A DNA stretch of 64,000 nucleotides, from contig JAVIAB010000124.1 in assembly GCA_032433765.1 (NCBI GenBank), positions 97,239,202-97,303,201 on the forward strand. Reading direction: 5' to 3'. Source of the stretch: Megaustenia siamemsis. Taxonomy: Eukaryota; Mollusca; Gastropoda; Stylommatophora; Ariophantidae. Below the pieces are notes generated by a model. It was not told the DNA's origin and searched no databases. It was given only the letters and a program-made list of their open reading frames with translations. Made by a program: the position numbers and the translations under genes. Of this stretch, positions 36,488-46,365 are shown in pieces; the first letter of the stretch is position 1, and each line of letters starts with the position of its first letter.

Positions 36488-36745
36488 CGGGAGCCGTGAT
36501 AGCTCAGTGGTTAGTGAACTGGACTACCACGGACAAGGGGTAGGGTTCGATCCCAACCGACGGCTTCTGGGTTCACCCAGCCTTAAATGGGTACCGGATT
36601 TTTTTCTGGGAAAGTAAAGCAGCACGGGCGTAATACTGACCACATTACCCCAAAAATCATGTGCTGAAGGTCTGTAAAATATAGGGTCACTAACACCATA
36701 TTTCCCTATACGCCACTTGGCGTGACGGGTATACTTTACTTTTTT
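36488..36745 (+). mobile_element. tRNA-derived SINE, family 1 (best copy)
   Basis: GAGCCGTGATAGCTCAGTGG gives the A box and GGGTTCGATCC the B box. The body runs GGGTTCACCCAGCC, CTGGGAAAGTAAAG, GCACGGGCGTAATACTG, ACCACATTACCCC and CCTATACGCCACTTGGCGTG to a T-rich end (36731-36747). It lies in intron 1 of GPCR B. A true tRNA is excluded: the acceptor arms do not close and the 3' body is shared by other copies. Confidence 0.9.
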
Positions 36746-36747
36746 TT

Positions 36748-37358
36748 TTATTACGTTTTCCTATTTTAGACACTTTCAGTTCAGGTGTCCATCGCCATAC
36801 AGGCAGATATTCTCCAACTTTAAATGTACCCACATTTTTTAATCATTCAGAGTTTTGAGGTTTTGAAGTAGTTTTTTTTATTTGAATTTTGCTTAGCCGG
36901 CGATCATTTTTATTTGCTAACTTTTTTTATTTTAAAATATCAAAAGTTCCTTAACGCGCACTGAATGTACACAGTACCATGTCTTTCTTGTAGTTAACAG
37001 AGAGGGCAGGACATGAGATCAGTCTAGAGACCGGAGCAAGGTAAAGCCAAGAACAAACTCCGGATCCGAAGTAGAAAACGTCCACTTTCTGTAATTGGTT
37101 TTGAACTCCAGATCGTTATGTTTTGTAGTCGACGCCCTACATCTAGACTTCACCGTGACCCCATGCCCATTTGTCTTTTCCGTGGACTCAGAATTCTACT
37201 AGACTTCACCGTAACTCCCTCCCCTCCCCCGTTTCTACCTTTGGCTCTGAAATCCACGGGACCTCACAGCTAAACCCCCCCCCCATCCCACCGTCCCCTT
37301 CTCGCCCCTTCTGTGAACTCTGAACTCGCCTCTTCTGTGGACTCTGAATTCAAGTCCA
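36748..37358. other. C-rich spacer with degenerate tandem units
   Basis: 37120-37345 contains loosely repeated segments of the type ACTTCACCGTGACCCC, ACTTCACCGTAACTCCC and GACCTCACAGCTAAACCCCC, each followed by a TCTGTGGACTCTGAA-like sequence, i.e. a decayed minisatellite of roughly 60 bp. No gene. Confidence 0.5.
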
Positions 37359-37669
37359 CTAGCCATTGCCTAACATTAACTTCCAACGTTGGATAAAAAT
37401 AAGCATAAATGTTGTATTCGTGAAATGTGTTACAGGCTGTTGTATACAATCGATTACTTTACCTAGAAGACTAATATTGACCGGATCCTTGAAGCCTTGT
37501 TTCACGAATACGATTATGTTGATAATGTTTGTGACGATACCAAAGATGACAATCGACTGGCACAGCAGTGTAAATAATATCCACTGACATACCATCGTGT
37601 CATTGTCGTCCAGCACAAACCTGGGTCTGCTTCCGGAAACAGTCATTTCTGGTGTACTAAAGGCTGAAG

Positions 37670-37769
37670 TATTGTACAAATAATAGGAAATGATAAATAA
37701 CTATCGTGATCGAAAGTTGTTGAGAGACATGATCACCTACGCCAGCAGGCCCGGTACTTGATGATGATG
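37670..37769 (+). mobile_element. 100-bp LINE scrap in GPCR B exon 1
   Basis: The segment from about 37688 encodes EMINNYRDRK, LLRDMITYASRPGT and a stop, followed by GATGATGATG, the extreme 3' end of the LINE family at 27350-28185. AAAGGCTGAAG occurs at 37659-37669 and 37770-37780, an 11-bp target duplication. The first 18 bases (37670-37687) are not LINE-like and may be filler or a diverged extension of the duplication. Confidence 0.85.
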
Positions 37770-38159
37770 AAAGGCTGAAGAGTATGTTGCCATCGTTACT
37801 ATCACTTCATTTAATAATTTAAAAAAATAATACCATTTTAACCTTCAGTTTGGTGCAGTTACTTCTGATCACTTTGGTTATGAAGGTGTTTAAGACAAGT
37901 CAAAGCTGATATTTTGTAGATCAATAATTCAGCTGTGATAATTTAACACGCTTTTCTAAAGTAGAGATGTTATATCACGCGAAGCTACTGTAGAGGTGTT
38001 GAAAACTTGGACATTAATGAACATAACAATTTGATTAACACGTCTTTTCTATCATAAGAAGGTAAAGACCTAGTTTAAGCACATACATTATTTAAGGTCG
38101 GAAGAGTAACGTCCCTTTGAGTAACATTGCACTTTACTAATCTTTAATTCGATCTATAT

Positions 38160-38184
38160 ATATGTCTATCTATCTATCTATCTA

Positions 38185-38267
<83 letters not shown>

Positions 38268-38270
38268 AAT
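38160..38270. repeat. (TATC)n array
   Basis: About 27 TATC/CTAT tetranucleotides, followed by AATCGAACCGAAGACG. It is the inverted partner of the array at 38357-38452. Confidence 0.98.
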
Positions 38271-38355
38271 CGAACCGAAGACGCAAGAATTACAAAAGAC
38301 AGTAAAATTTGTACAGGAAACGACATTGCAGATATAGACAATACTTCAGGCGAAC

Positions 38356-38356
<1 letters not shown>

Positions 38357-38452
<96 letters not shown>
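38357..38452. repeat. (GATA)n array
   Basis: About 24 GATA tetranucleotides, followed by GAACCGAAGACG, the same 12 bases that follow the TATC array. The two arrays are complementary to each other across an 86-bp spacer. Confidence 0.98.
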
Positions 38453-38453
<1 letters not shown>

Positions 38454-38469
38454 ACCGAAGACGGCACAT

Positions 38470-38984
38470 AGGGCAGAATTTCAAAAACAGATACCTTGTG
38501 TACCTAAACGACACATATTGCAGAGATCACTGCTTCTAAAATCTTCTGTTTCCATAACAATACTTTTTATAATGACACGTCAACAAACCATCGATCAACC
38601 TCCTTGTCGCCTGTTACGACATGTCTGGAAGGTTACAGTTTCACAATACATTTTAATCAGAAGATCATATTTATAGAGAAAAGAAACAACACCAGGGTAA
38701 AGTACTAACCCTAATCCCCATCCCTAAGTTAATGTTTTGAGAACTACTGTAGTTTTGTTGTGATGTCAACTAAGAAGAGATCATCCACATAGCTGAAATA
38801 ATTTAAGCACTTAAACTGAGACTTTATCCATACTTAATAGTTCTAATATTATATCAGAGCTGCTTAACCTGGTATTGGTTTGTTTTCTATCTCTTTGTTT
38901 ATATATTACGTTTAACTGTTTCTATCGTTATCTGAGAGTGCTAGATATCCCTAGACGCGACCAATGAGATCAGTGGAGGGTAAC
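38470..38984. other. spacer
   Basis: No gene, RNA or repeat recognised. Confidence 0.4.
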
Positions 38985-39029
38985 ATCACGAAGAAACCAC
39001 TGATTTATTCCTCCCATTTTTGACAAATC

Positions 39030-39194
39030 ACTACCGGTTGTGGTGAGCTTTGAACCCGGGACCTCCCTCTCCAGAGACCGGTGTCGTACCTCGAATATAA
39101 AGTGTTTCAATAAATATGTCGATGGTTCTATCTATGTTTGTGTGTATACGAGTAGAGGTTCATTTAGGTTCAAATCTCAAATCTTTTATCTCTC
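39030..39194 (-). repeat. 165-bp direct repeat, left copy
   Basis: Identical base for base to 39909-40073. Read on the minus strand it has GAGGTCCCGGGTTCAAAGC, a B-box-like GGTTCAAAGC, so the duplicated target was probably part of an old tRNA-derived SINE that extends left to about 38985. Confidence 0.97.
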
Positions 39195-39908
39195 AACAAC
39201 AGCTAGGACTAAAGATTAATAGAGATAAGACCAACATTATGAGAATTAATGCAGTTGGCAATAACCATATAAAACTAGGAGAAATACCTCTACTAGACGT
39301 ACACTCTTACATATACCTGGGCAGTAATATAGATAAAGAGGGAGGAACAGAAAATGATACCAAAATAAGGATATCAAAAGCAAGAGGAGCTTTCATTGCA
39401 CTGGGAAACATATGGAAATCCAAAGAAATTAGGCTAAATACAAAAATAAAAATTTTCAACTCAAATGTTAAGTCGGTCCTATTATATGGCTGTGAAACAT
39501 GGAGAATGACAAAATTGACAATCACGAAAGTACAGACTTTCATTAATGGATGCTTGCGCAGAATAAAGGGATGGAAATGGCAGGACAAAGTCACTAACGT
39601 GGAATTATGGAAATGTACCGGTCAAATACCAGTGGATAAAGAGATACAGCGAAGACGATGGCGATGGATAGGACACACACTACGGAAGCCAACTGAGAGT
39701 ATTACACAACAGGCCCTTTTTTGGAATCCCCAGGGGAAAAGACAAAGAGGAAGACCAAGGAATTCTTGGAGAAGACAGATAGAAGCAGAGATGAAGATGA
39801 TGGGGAAGACATGGAATGATCTTAAAAGAATGGCAAAAAACAGAACGACTTGGAAAGTGTTTGTTGAAGACCTATGCTCCACCGGGAGCTAAAAGGTAAA
39901 AGAAGAAG
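39195..39908 (+). mobile_element. LINE fragment flanked by a 165-bp duplication
   Basis: Open frame encoding DKTNIMRINAVGNN, VHSYIYLGSNIDKEGG, IFNSNVKSVLLYGCETW, CLRRIKGWKWQDKVTN, RRRWRWIGHTLRKPT and GKRQRGRPRNSWRR, ending LCSTGS at 39892. The LINE-specific part begins at 39195; codons upstream of it (from ATG 39116) come from the flanking repeat. The tail is AAAAGGTAAAAGAAGAAG. The polyprotein C-terminus is intact, with no stop, indicating a young insertion truncated just downstream of the catalytic YADD. Confidence 0.93.
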
Positions 39909-40073
39909 ACTACCGGTTGTGGTGAGCTTTGAACCCGGGACCTCCCTCTCCAGAGACCGGTGTCGTACCTCGAATATAAAGTGTTTCAATAAATATGTCG
40001 ATGGTTCTATCTATGTTTGTGTGTATACGAGTAGAGGTTCATTTAGGTTCAAATCTCAAATCTTTTATCTCTC
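39909..40073 (-). repeat. 165-bp direct repeat, right copy
   Basis: Exact copy of 39030-39194 at an offset of 879 bases; identity stops abruptly at both ends (C/G before, A/G after). Confidence 0.97.
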
Positions 40074-41473
40074 GTTTAATTAATGTAGAAAATGTCCCCA
40101 CCCACGCAAGTTAATGTAGGGCAGAAATAATTACAGACGCTACGATCTGTAGCATTCTAGAATTTAATTGTGTAGGTGAATACAACAACTAAAACAATAA
40201 ATTATGTTAAAATAAACCATTTGTAACTAAGGTGTAATGTTATGTCGTGACTATTTTAAATATACATAATGTAGTTACTTGTATAACTGAAGGAGTTGCA
40301 CGTATACTCTAAATATAACGAACGTTAACTGGACATAAATACTTAGTGTCAGGAGAGTAACATTAATTTATATCTTTTGTTTAAATGTATTTTACTAACA
40401 ATTACAAATATTCACGTTGCTTATAAATCAATTGAACTTTCATTAAATTATATAATTGGACTTAAGCATGTCAGCCCAAGAGATGCATTCAGATATAGCA
40501 AGTAGTCATTATTGTTATTGTAGAGGTCACGTGTTCAAGAGCAGCAGAAATAATCACCAGAACTGACACGTAGTTAGTTGTGGAGGAATAAAGAATGAGA
40601 GAAGACCCTGGCGGGACAGCGGAGTCAGAGAAAGTCATTGATAGTCAGACTTTGGGTACTCTGATAAGAATGCAGACCATGGGAAGTGGAACACGTTACA
40701 AGAATCCACAAGGAGGACAAGTCATAGACTGCTGGTCATTTAAATATCAGATTGATCCAGTTGAATTTACTACTCGTAGTTAGATATCCCTGTCTACGAT
40801 ATTGTCCATCAAGTGGAAAGTTTAGGAGACAGTTTAATCAGTCATAACAATCAACATTTGCTTTTGACTTAGGATCGACCAACATAAGTGTACTCGAGAA
40901 ATGTCAATTATCAATTGTATATATCTCTTAACAACACATGAACATGTCAGCGTAACGAACAAGCTTTGTAGCACAGCTGAGAGACCCCGCAAAAAGTGCC
41001 TTCAAAAAGCCAGTTCAATTGTGTGAAGTACCCTGGAATTTTAGTTGTTAATTTTAACTGTGAAAGCCACATAGACACTATTGTTGCTATGTTCAACGTA
41101 TAATTATTATTTACGTAAGCGGCTTAAACGCTGCGCGTCCTTATTTTGTCTGCTTTCGATAGAATTAGGTGCTTGATAATCTTTCTGTATAACGCGGAAC
41201 CAATGTCAATCACAATATTATGTTGCTTTTTTTTTTAATAAGAAAAGGGAATTTATAAAATGTTTGCTTTGAACAATTCTGTAATGATACCAACATTGCT
41301 ACCGATATTTTATTTACTTTATTCTGTTGGCAACTTAATAAATAATTCTAATGCAGTGTTTTTTTGTTTATCTTGGAAAAGGGGGGGGGGGGACGACATT
41401 TGTTTAAGCAGAGGCAAAAAAAGTGTTGTCATTAAAATTGTATTGAAAGTAGAAAGAAAGAAAATATCCCCGC
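40074..41473. other. gene-poor region
   Basis: A 62-residue frame at 40595-40783 (starts MREDPGGTAESEK) has no recognisable domain. A G10 run lies at 41383-41392. I see no RNA gene and no element ends. Confidence 0.45.
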
Positions 41474-41940
41474 CAGGTCACGTGTTTGGATTATGGTGTT
41501 AGGACCCATATTTTAAATAGACCTTCGACACATTATTTTTGGGGTAATGTGGTTAGTATTACGCCAATGCCGCTTTTCTTCCCAGGAAAAAAAAAATCCG
41601 GTAATCATTTCGCTATTTCAGGCTAGGCCATGCTGGAAGTCGTTGATCCACAGCCAACTATAGATTTACTAAGGCCTGCGGAAGATAAATAAAAGCGGAA
41701 AACCCATCAACATGTATGACGTTTTCATATTTGTGAGAAGGGGCTGTTGTGGGTAGAGTGATGTCACACGTAAATAGCCCCTACAGTTGAAAAAGTCACT
41801 CTAGTTGGTGGGTTTTCGGATTTTATATTCTGTATTCTTGGCCTTAATAAATCCATAGTTGGCTGTGGTTGATCAGTATCGGACCCAACATTTTTGTCCT
41901 TAGTTGTTCAGTTCACTGAGCTAGCGAGTCTCTCATTGGA
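41474..41940 (-). mobile_element. tRNA-derived SINE, family 1, split by a MITE
   Basis: Minus-strand family 1 SINE: the tail side at 41474-41647 has the complement of ACATTACCCC, GGCGTAATACT and GGAAG, and the tRNA head at 41874-41930 carries a decayed A box (complement of TGAGCTAGCGAG) and GGGTCCGATACTG as a decayed B box. Removing 41648-41868 plus one TTGAT restores the continuity seen in the copy at 14097-14328. Confidence 0.8.
41648..41868. mobile_element. 221-bp MITE
   Basis: The ends are CCACAGCCAACTATAGATTT and, inverted from the right, CCACAGCCAACTATGGATTT, continuing into ACTAAGGCC versus ATTAAGGCC. Further inverted similarity (GAAAACCCATCAAC versus GAAAACCCACCAAC) makes most of the element a hairpin. 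TTGAT at 41643-41647 and 41869-41873 is the target duplication. It has no coding frame and the superfamily is unknown. Confidence 0.88.
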
Positions 41941-42195
41941 GGTAAGGCAATTATTTAATTTACAGAAGACAGTGACACATTGAACAGAATTGTGAAGCGC
42001 CAGAATTCATAATTTATTGAACCGTGAATTTAAAAAAAAACATTTAACTGAAAAGATTAATTTAATTATAATTAAAACTCAAAACTAATAATTATTAATT
42101 TATTCTTCATACACACGTTTGAGAATAACATTTTTGTGAAAAAAGGGGGGGGGGGGACGGTGTAAATGTGTCGAAACCGCGGCATTTCAATTTAT
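41941..42195. other. AT-rich spacer
   Basis: Contains a poly-G run at 42146-42156. No gene seen. Confidence 0.5.
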
Positions 42196-42198
42196 TTC

Positions 42199-42437
42199 AT
42201 CATCATCATCAGGTACCGGGCCTGCTGGCGTAGGTGATCATGTCTCTCCACAACGTTCGATCACGACAGCTATTTATCATTTCTGTTGTTAACCTTCTGT
42301 CAAGCCTTTCTCTTTAGCTGTCTGGTATCCTTTCTCTTTGCTTCCCTCTAACTCTTCGTCCCCAATTTTTCCAGTTGTTACAATATATTCCAGCTGTTTT
42401 CTTCTCATTACATGACTAAACAATTATGATTGTTTTC
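42199..42437 (-). mobile_element. LINE 3' end fragment
   Basis: Minus-strand end of the family at 27350-28185: the reversed tail CATCATCATCATC, GTACCGGGCCTGCTGGCG, ATCATGTCTCTCCACAAC, back to the CATTACATGACTAAACAAT region. Truncated and with stops. Confidence 0.85.
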
Positions 42438-42589
42438 AATTTATTTACCAGACACATAATTTCGTCACAGATTTGTTTAGTCTTGGTTTTCTTTCTTACT
42501 GCAGTTCAAACTTTCTTGGTCGAGTTAACAGTGCTACAACAGGATTATAAAGACGAAATGTCAGTATTTTGTTGTGTGTGTTTTTTTAT

Positions 42590-42832
42590 TTGTAAAGCTG
42601 TCACCATACCTCGTAAGTGTACGTAACACCCCACTAACTGTTTCTGCTACTAGCTTTACCGCAGCACCGCTATTATGTGCCTGTACCTTATAGTGCTTCA
42701 TGAGTTTTATCAAAATGCTCACTTATTGAGTGCCTGTTAATTATACCACTAATTATACAATGACACCACCAATTATTATACAATTATACCACTAATTATA
42801 CAATTATAGTATTGCCTGTTAATTATTGTCAC
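42590..42832. repeat. dispersed repeat relative and AT-rich spacer
   Basis: AAAGCTGTCACCATAC, then CGTAAGTGTACGT, at 42594-42627 parallels 44972-44996 joined to 45620-45630. It therefore works as a paralogous empty site for the insertion there. The remaining sequence repeats CCACTAATTATACAAT. Confidence 0.55.
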
Positions 42833-43190
42833 AGAGATGGGATTTATCAGAAGAATGTTGAAAGTTCCCTGGACAGCTAAAAAGACAAATGAGGAAGTTC
42901 TCAAAGAAGCCAACACAAAAAGTGAGCTCCTAAAAAACATTAAAAAGAAACAATCAACATTTTTCTGGCACATCATGACAAAAGGAAAGTTGGAATACTT
43001 GGTTGCAACTGGCAAAATAAAAGGAAAGAGAAGTCGCAGCAACAAAAAGAGAGAAAATACTGGATAGCTTGCTGTCATGGCATGGAAAACAGTCAACAAC
43101 AGAACTGATATGATGCCCTGTAGATTGAAGATTGTGGAAGGACATGATCGCTTACTCCAACCGGTACGGCATATGATGATGATGTTGTTA
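42833..43190 (+). mobile_element. LINE 3' fragment
   Basis: Family of 17266-17838: EMGFIRRMLKVPWTAKKTNE, KKQSTFFWHIMTKGKLEYL and TGKIKGKR, then a shift and stops, ending in CGGTACGGCATATGATGATG. The His to Trp change in FFGHIM (FFWHIM) and the shifts mark it as dead. Confidence 0.88.
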
Positions 43191-43334
43191 TTTATACCAA
43201 AGTTTGATGCTTCTGTCCTAGTTTTTGCAACGATGAAAATTTCTTCTACTGCCATCAATGACCTAATGTTTGGTGGATTGTTTATACTCATTTCATATTT
43301 GTTTATGTGTCTGTATTTTCAATATTATTTTTTC

Positions 43335-44310
43335 CCTTGAAGCGTTGAAGCAAATAGCAAAAATAAAATATAACAAAGAGAACTCTACACACATGGATAT
43401 AAAAAGAGAAGTAAGACAAGGATGCATCCTATCACCAAGCTTGATCAATATATACACTGAGCAAATCTTTAAAAACATCACAGAGATGCCAGGCTTAAAC
43501 ATTAATTGAAAGATAATCAATAACCTAAGATATGCTGATGATACTGTTCTACAAGCAGAAAATGCTAAAGACCTACAATTGCTTAATGTGATAAGCATAA
43601 AAAGCAAAAAATATGAACTAGATATGAATATCAAAAAGACTAAAACTATTATCGTAAACAAAAAAAATTCTCAAGACCTACAAAAAAATATCACAGTTGA
43701 AGGAATACGTCTGGAAACAGTTCAGAACTACAACTACCTTGGACATATAACCAATGATGGTAAATGTAAATTTGAAATAAACAAAAGAATTGGTATGGCA
43801 AAAAGTAATTTTAATGCCGTGAAAAATACACTAACAACAAAACAAACAACAGTAAGGCTGAAGCTAAGAATAGCAAAATGTTACATCTTCTCAATATTCG
43901 TGTAAGGTGCAGAAACATGGACATTAGACAAGAAAATAGAACAGAAAATTGAAGCCTTCGAAATGTGGATTTTAGAAGAATAGGTAGAATTGGATAGTTG
44001 GAAAAGAAAACAAACGATGAAGATTTAAAACAACTGAAAATTAAAAGAGAACTAATAAATACAATTAAAGGAAGATAAATGAAATTTTTGGGATACGTTA
44101 AAACACAACTGCCTACTAAAAGTAACACTGGAAGGGAAAATACAAGGTAAAAGAGGCAGAGGCAGACCAAGACAAACATGGACGAGTAATATCAAAAGAT
44201 GGACAAGTCAATCTATGACAACCTGCACCATCAAAGCAAGAAATGGAGGGGATTGGCGCTCCATGGTAGCCAACCTTCGCTGCGGAGACGGCACTCGATG
44301 ATGATGAAGG
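43335..44310 (+). mobile_element. LINE with reverse-transcriptase palm motifs
   Basis: The longest RT-bearing LINE here. Forward translation: VRQGCILSPSLINIYTEQIF (RQGC-LSP motif), a stop, INNLRYADDTVLQAENAKDL (catalytic YADD), TKTIIVNKK, RLETVQNYNYLGHITNDGK, RIAKCYIFSIFV, a stop, GAETWTLDKK, then shifted sequence down to the ATGGTAGCCAACCTTCGC end and GATGATGA tail. It is in the same family as 30969-31648. Multiple stops; inactive. Confidence 0.9.
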
Positions 44311-44361
44311 TTCTCTTTTTGTGTACACACTTTATTTCAAGATATGTATGCACTAGTAAAG

Positions 44362-44612
44362 GGAGCAGCGATTCCTCAGTGGTTAGTGAACTGGACTACA
44401 AAGGACAAGAGGTAGGGTTCGATCCCAACCAACGGCTTCCGCTTCACCCACCCTTTAAAGAGTACCAGATTTTTTCTGGAAAAGAAAACCGGCACGGGCA
44501 TAATACCGACCACATTACCCCAAAAATCATGTGCCGAATGTCTGTAAAATTTATGGTCACTAACACCAGATTCCCTATACGCCACTTGACATGACGGGGG
44601 CTCTTTACTCTT
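44362..44612 (+). mobile_element. tRNA-derived SINE, family 1
   Basis: Copy of 36488-36745 with a decayed A box (GATTCCTCAGTGG) and an intact B box (GGGTTCGATCC). The body has GGCACGGGCATAATACCG, CACATTACCCC, AATCATGTGCCGAA and CCTATACGCCACTTGAC. Confidence 0.9.
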
Positions 44613-44639
44613 TTGTATGCACAATGTAAAAAATATAAC

Positions 44640-44996
44640 TAGAACCAGAAGTACAAAATAAATAAAGAGAGAAGTAAATATGAAAAATGGAAAAAAAAAT
44701 GAACACAAACTCAAATGTGAGAATAACGTGACTAAACATGTATAAAGAACAAACATAAAATATTAGGCTCCCTATGTACAACCACAATGTAAAGCGATAA
44801 ATTGTTTATTTTAATTCTCAGAGATCATACAAATATTTGCAGTCTTGTGCTAAAACTGGTAGCAAGGAGCCAGTGGTGAGTTGCAACATTCATTCCTACA
44901 AAGGATGTTGACAGTTGTACAAACGATAATAAAATGAAAAAACGCGGGGAACAGGCAGGTAATTGAAGCTTAAAGCTGTCACCATACTTTAGGAAG
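44640..44996 (+). repeat. dispersed repeat (left part)
   Basis: Shares ordered blocks with 28200-28475 and, near its end, with 42594-42627. Interrupted at 44996 by the insertion described next and resumed at 45607. Non-coding. Confidence 0.6.
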
Positions 44997-45606
44997 GTTG
45001 TGACTTGTCATGATTATTCCAGGCAATTTAAGAAGGTAGTTTACCATTCCTTTCCTTCTTGGCAGTGACTGTACTAGTCGGAGATCGCAGCCATTGTCTC
45101 TATACATGAGATCATCTGCCTGCCATCGCGGTGTGGGGACCATAACCGGCACTATTTGTCGGCTGCTCCCACAACACCATCCACCACCTGCTCCAATGGC
45201 TTCACATAACCCTGATAGGGGGGCTAAACGGGAGCTCCACCTTGCCTAGGGGTGTCCCGAAGACTAGCGGAGGAAAGGAGACGTCTTACTCCTCCTTTGG
45301 TAGGGCAGAACCCTACCCCGCTAACCTAAAAGGCCAACACAAAAAGGGAGCTCTTAAAAACATCAGAAAGAAGCAATCAACATTTTTCGGGCACATCATG
45401 AGAAGAGGAAAGTTGGAATACTTGGTTACAACTGGCAAAGTAAAAGGAAAGAGAGATCGCGGACGACAAAGAAAGAAAATACTGGATAGCTTGGTGTCAT
45501 GGCATGGAAAACTGTCAACAACAGAACTGATACGATGCACTGTAGATAGAAGATTGTGGAGGGACATGATCGCCTACGCCAACCGGCAGGGTACATGATG
45601 ATGATG
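44997..45606 (+). mobile_element. internally deleted LINE with target duplication
   Basis: The 13-bp repeat ATACTTTAGGAAG at 44984-44996 and 45607-45619 brackets the whole 610-bp segment, so it was inserted as one unit. Its right part (from about 45330) encodes the LINE C-terminus of the 17266-17838 family: KRELLKN-like sequence, FFGHIMRRGKLEYLVTTGK, RRLWRDMIAYANRQGT and an ATGATGATGATG tail. Its left part (44997-45329) is GC-richer, with CTGCTCCAATGGC, GGGAGCTCCACC and TAGGGCAGAACCC, and has no counterpart in the other copies. I infer it is the LINE 5' leader fused to the 3' end, but it could be an unrelated captured sequence. Confidence 0.75.
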
Positions 45607-45619
45607 ATACTTTAGGAAG

Positions 45620-45975
45620 TGTACGTTATACAGCATTACTGGCTCCTTTTTCATTACTACTTTATTTCTGTGTTAGATTTGATTGAGAATTAATTTTGCA
45701 GAAATGAATTTAATGTGAATATTCACTAACTTTTAAACGTTTCTAGCAATTTTGTTTTCATGTAATCAGACAAAACGCTACTGTAATTTTAAAATAATAT
45801 CCATTTTAAATAATTTATATTTAACCAGTCATTTACCTAGCTTTGTGTGTAGTTTATCTTCTTATTTCACTAAATACTATTGTCAAGACAACGTAACTCT
45901 CGATATTTATTCCGTATAGAATAGTATTCAGTTTAAATATATAATTAATTAATTTGATATTTAATTTTCCATAGG
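45620..45975. other. AT-rich spacer
   Basis: No gene or repeat recognised after the target duplication. Confidence 0.5.
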
Positions 45976-45981
45976 CATCTA

Positions 45982-46084
45982 TAGATTTACAAAGGCCTAG
46001 AGGCTTAGGAAAATTCACAGAGAACCTCCAACTAACATGACGTTTTCCGACTTTATTTTCTGCTCGCGGGTCTTTGTAAATCTA
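45982..46084. mobile_element. small hairpin element related to the 221-bp MITE
   Basis: TAGATTTACAAAGGCC at 45982-45997 pairs with GGTCTTTGTAAATCTA at 46069-46084. The left arm and the inner GGAAAA...ACATGACGTTTTCC resemble the ends and interior of the element at 41648-41868 (TAGATTTACTAAGGCC, CATGTATGACG). It looks like an internally shortened relative. Confidence 0.6.
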
Positions 46085-46102
46085 CTTAATCTATACACCA
46101 GA

Positions 46103-46225
46103 ATTATTTTTGTTAGTATATTCATTTTTACTTCTTTATGTTTTGTGTCAATCCTTGACAATTATTTTTGTTATTATATTCATTTTTACTTCTTTATGTT
46201 TTGTGTCAATGCTTGACAATTATTT
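46103..46225. repeat. 63-bp tandem duplication
   Basis: Two near-identical copies beginning ATTATTTTTGTTA, with CATTTTTACTTCTTTATG and TGTGTCAATCCTTGAC (TGCTTGAC in the second copy). Confidence 0.9.
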
Positions 46226-46227
46226 TT

Positions 46228-46365
46228 GGGGTCCTGGTAGCCTAAAAGTAGGACGCTGGTCCTAGAACACTCGGGTTCGAATACCGCGACAGGAGGTGGA
46301 CATGTTTACCTGGAATCTGTGGTTACTTTGCGGCATTACCCTCACCTGGTTTTTGGGTAGTGAGA
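46228..46365 (+). mobile_element. tRNA-derived SINE, family 2
   Basis: The head is GGGTCCTGGTAGCCTAAAAG (A-box-like TGGTAGCCTAAAAG) with CGGGTTCGAATACC (B box). The 3' body ends TTGGGTAGTGAGACCCGATG, matching the end of the SINE at 20524-20655. Confidence 0.75.

Noticed and set aside
36488..36560. Functional tRNA gene
   Set aside because: A and B boxes are present, but arms do not fold into a full cloverleaf and the segment continues into a body shared by several SINE copies. The same reasoning applies at 20524 and 46228.
38255..38514. YLSI-repeat membrane-like proteins
   Set aside because: Translation of the GATA tetranucleotide array.
42776..43291. 171-residue minus-strand gene
   Set aside because: It is the antisense of a LINE fragment that encodes recognisable reverse-transcriptase tail motifs on the plus strand.
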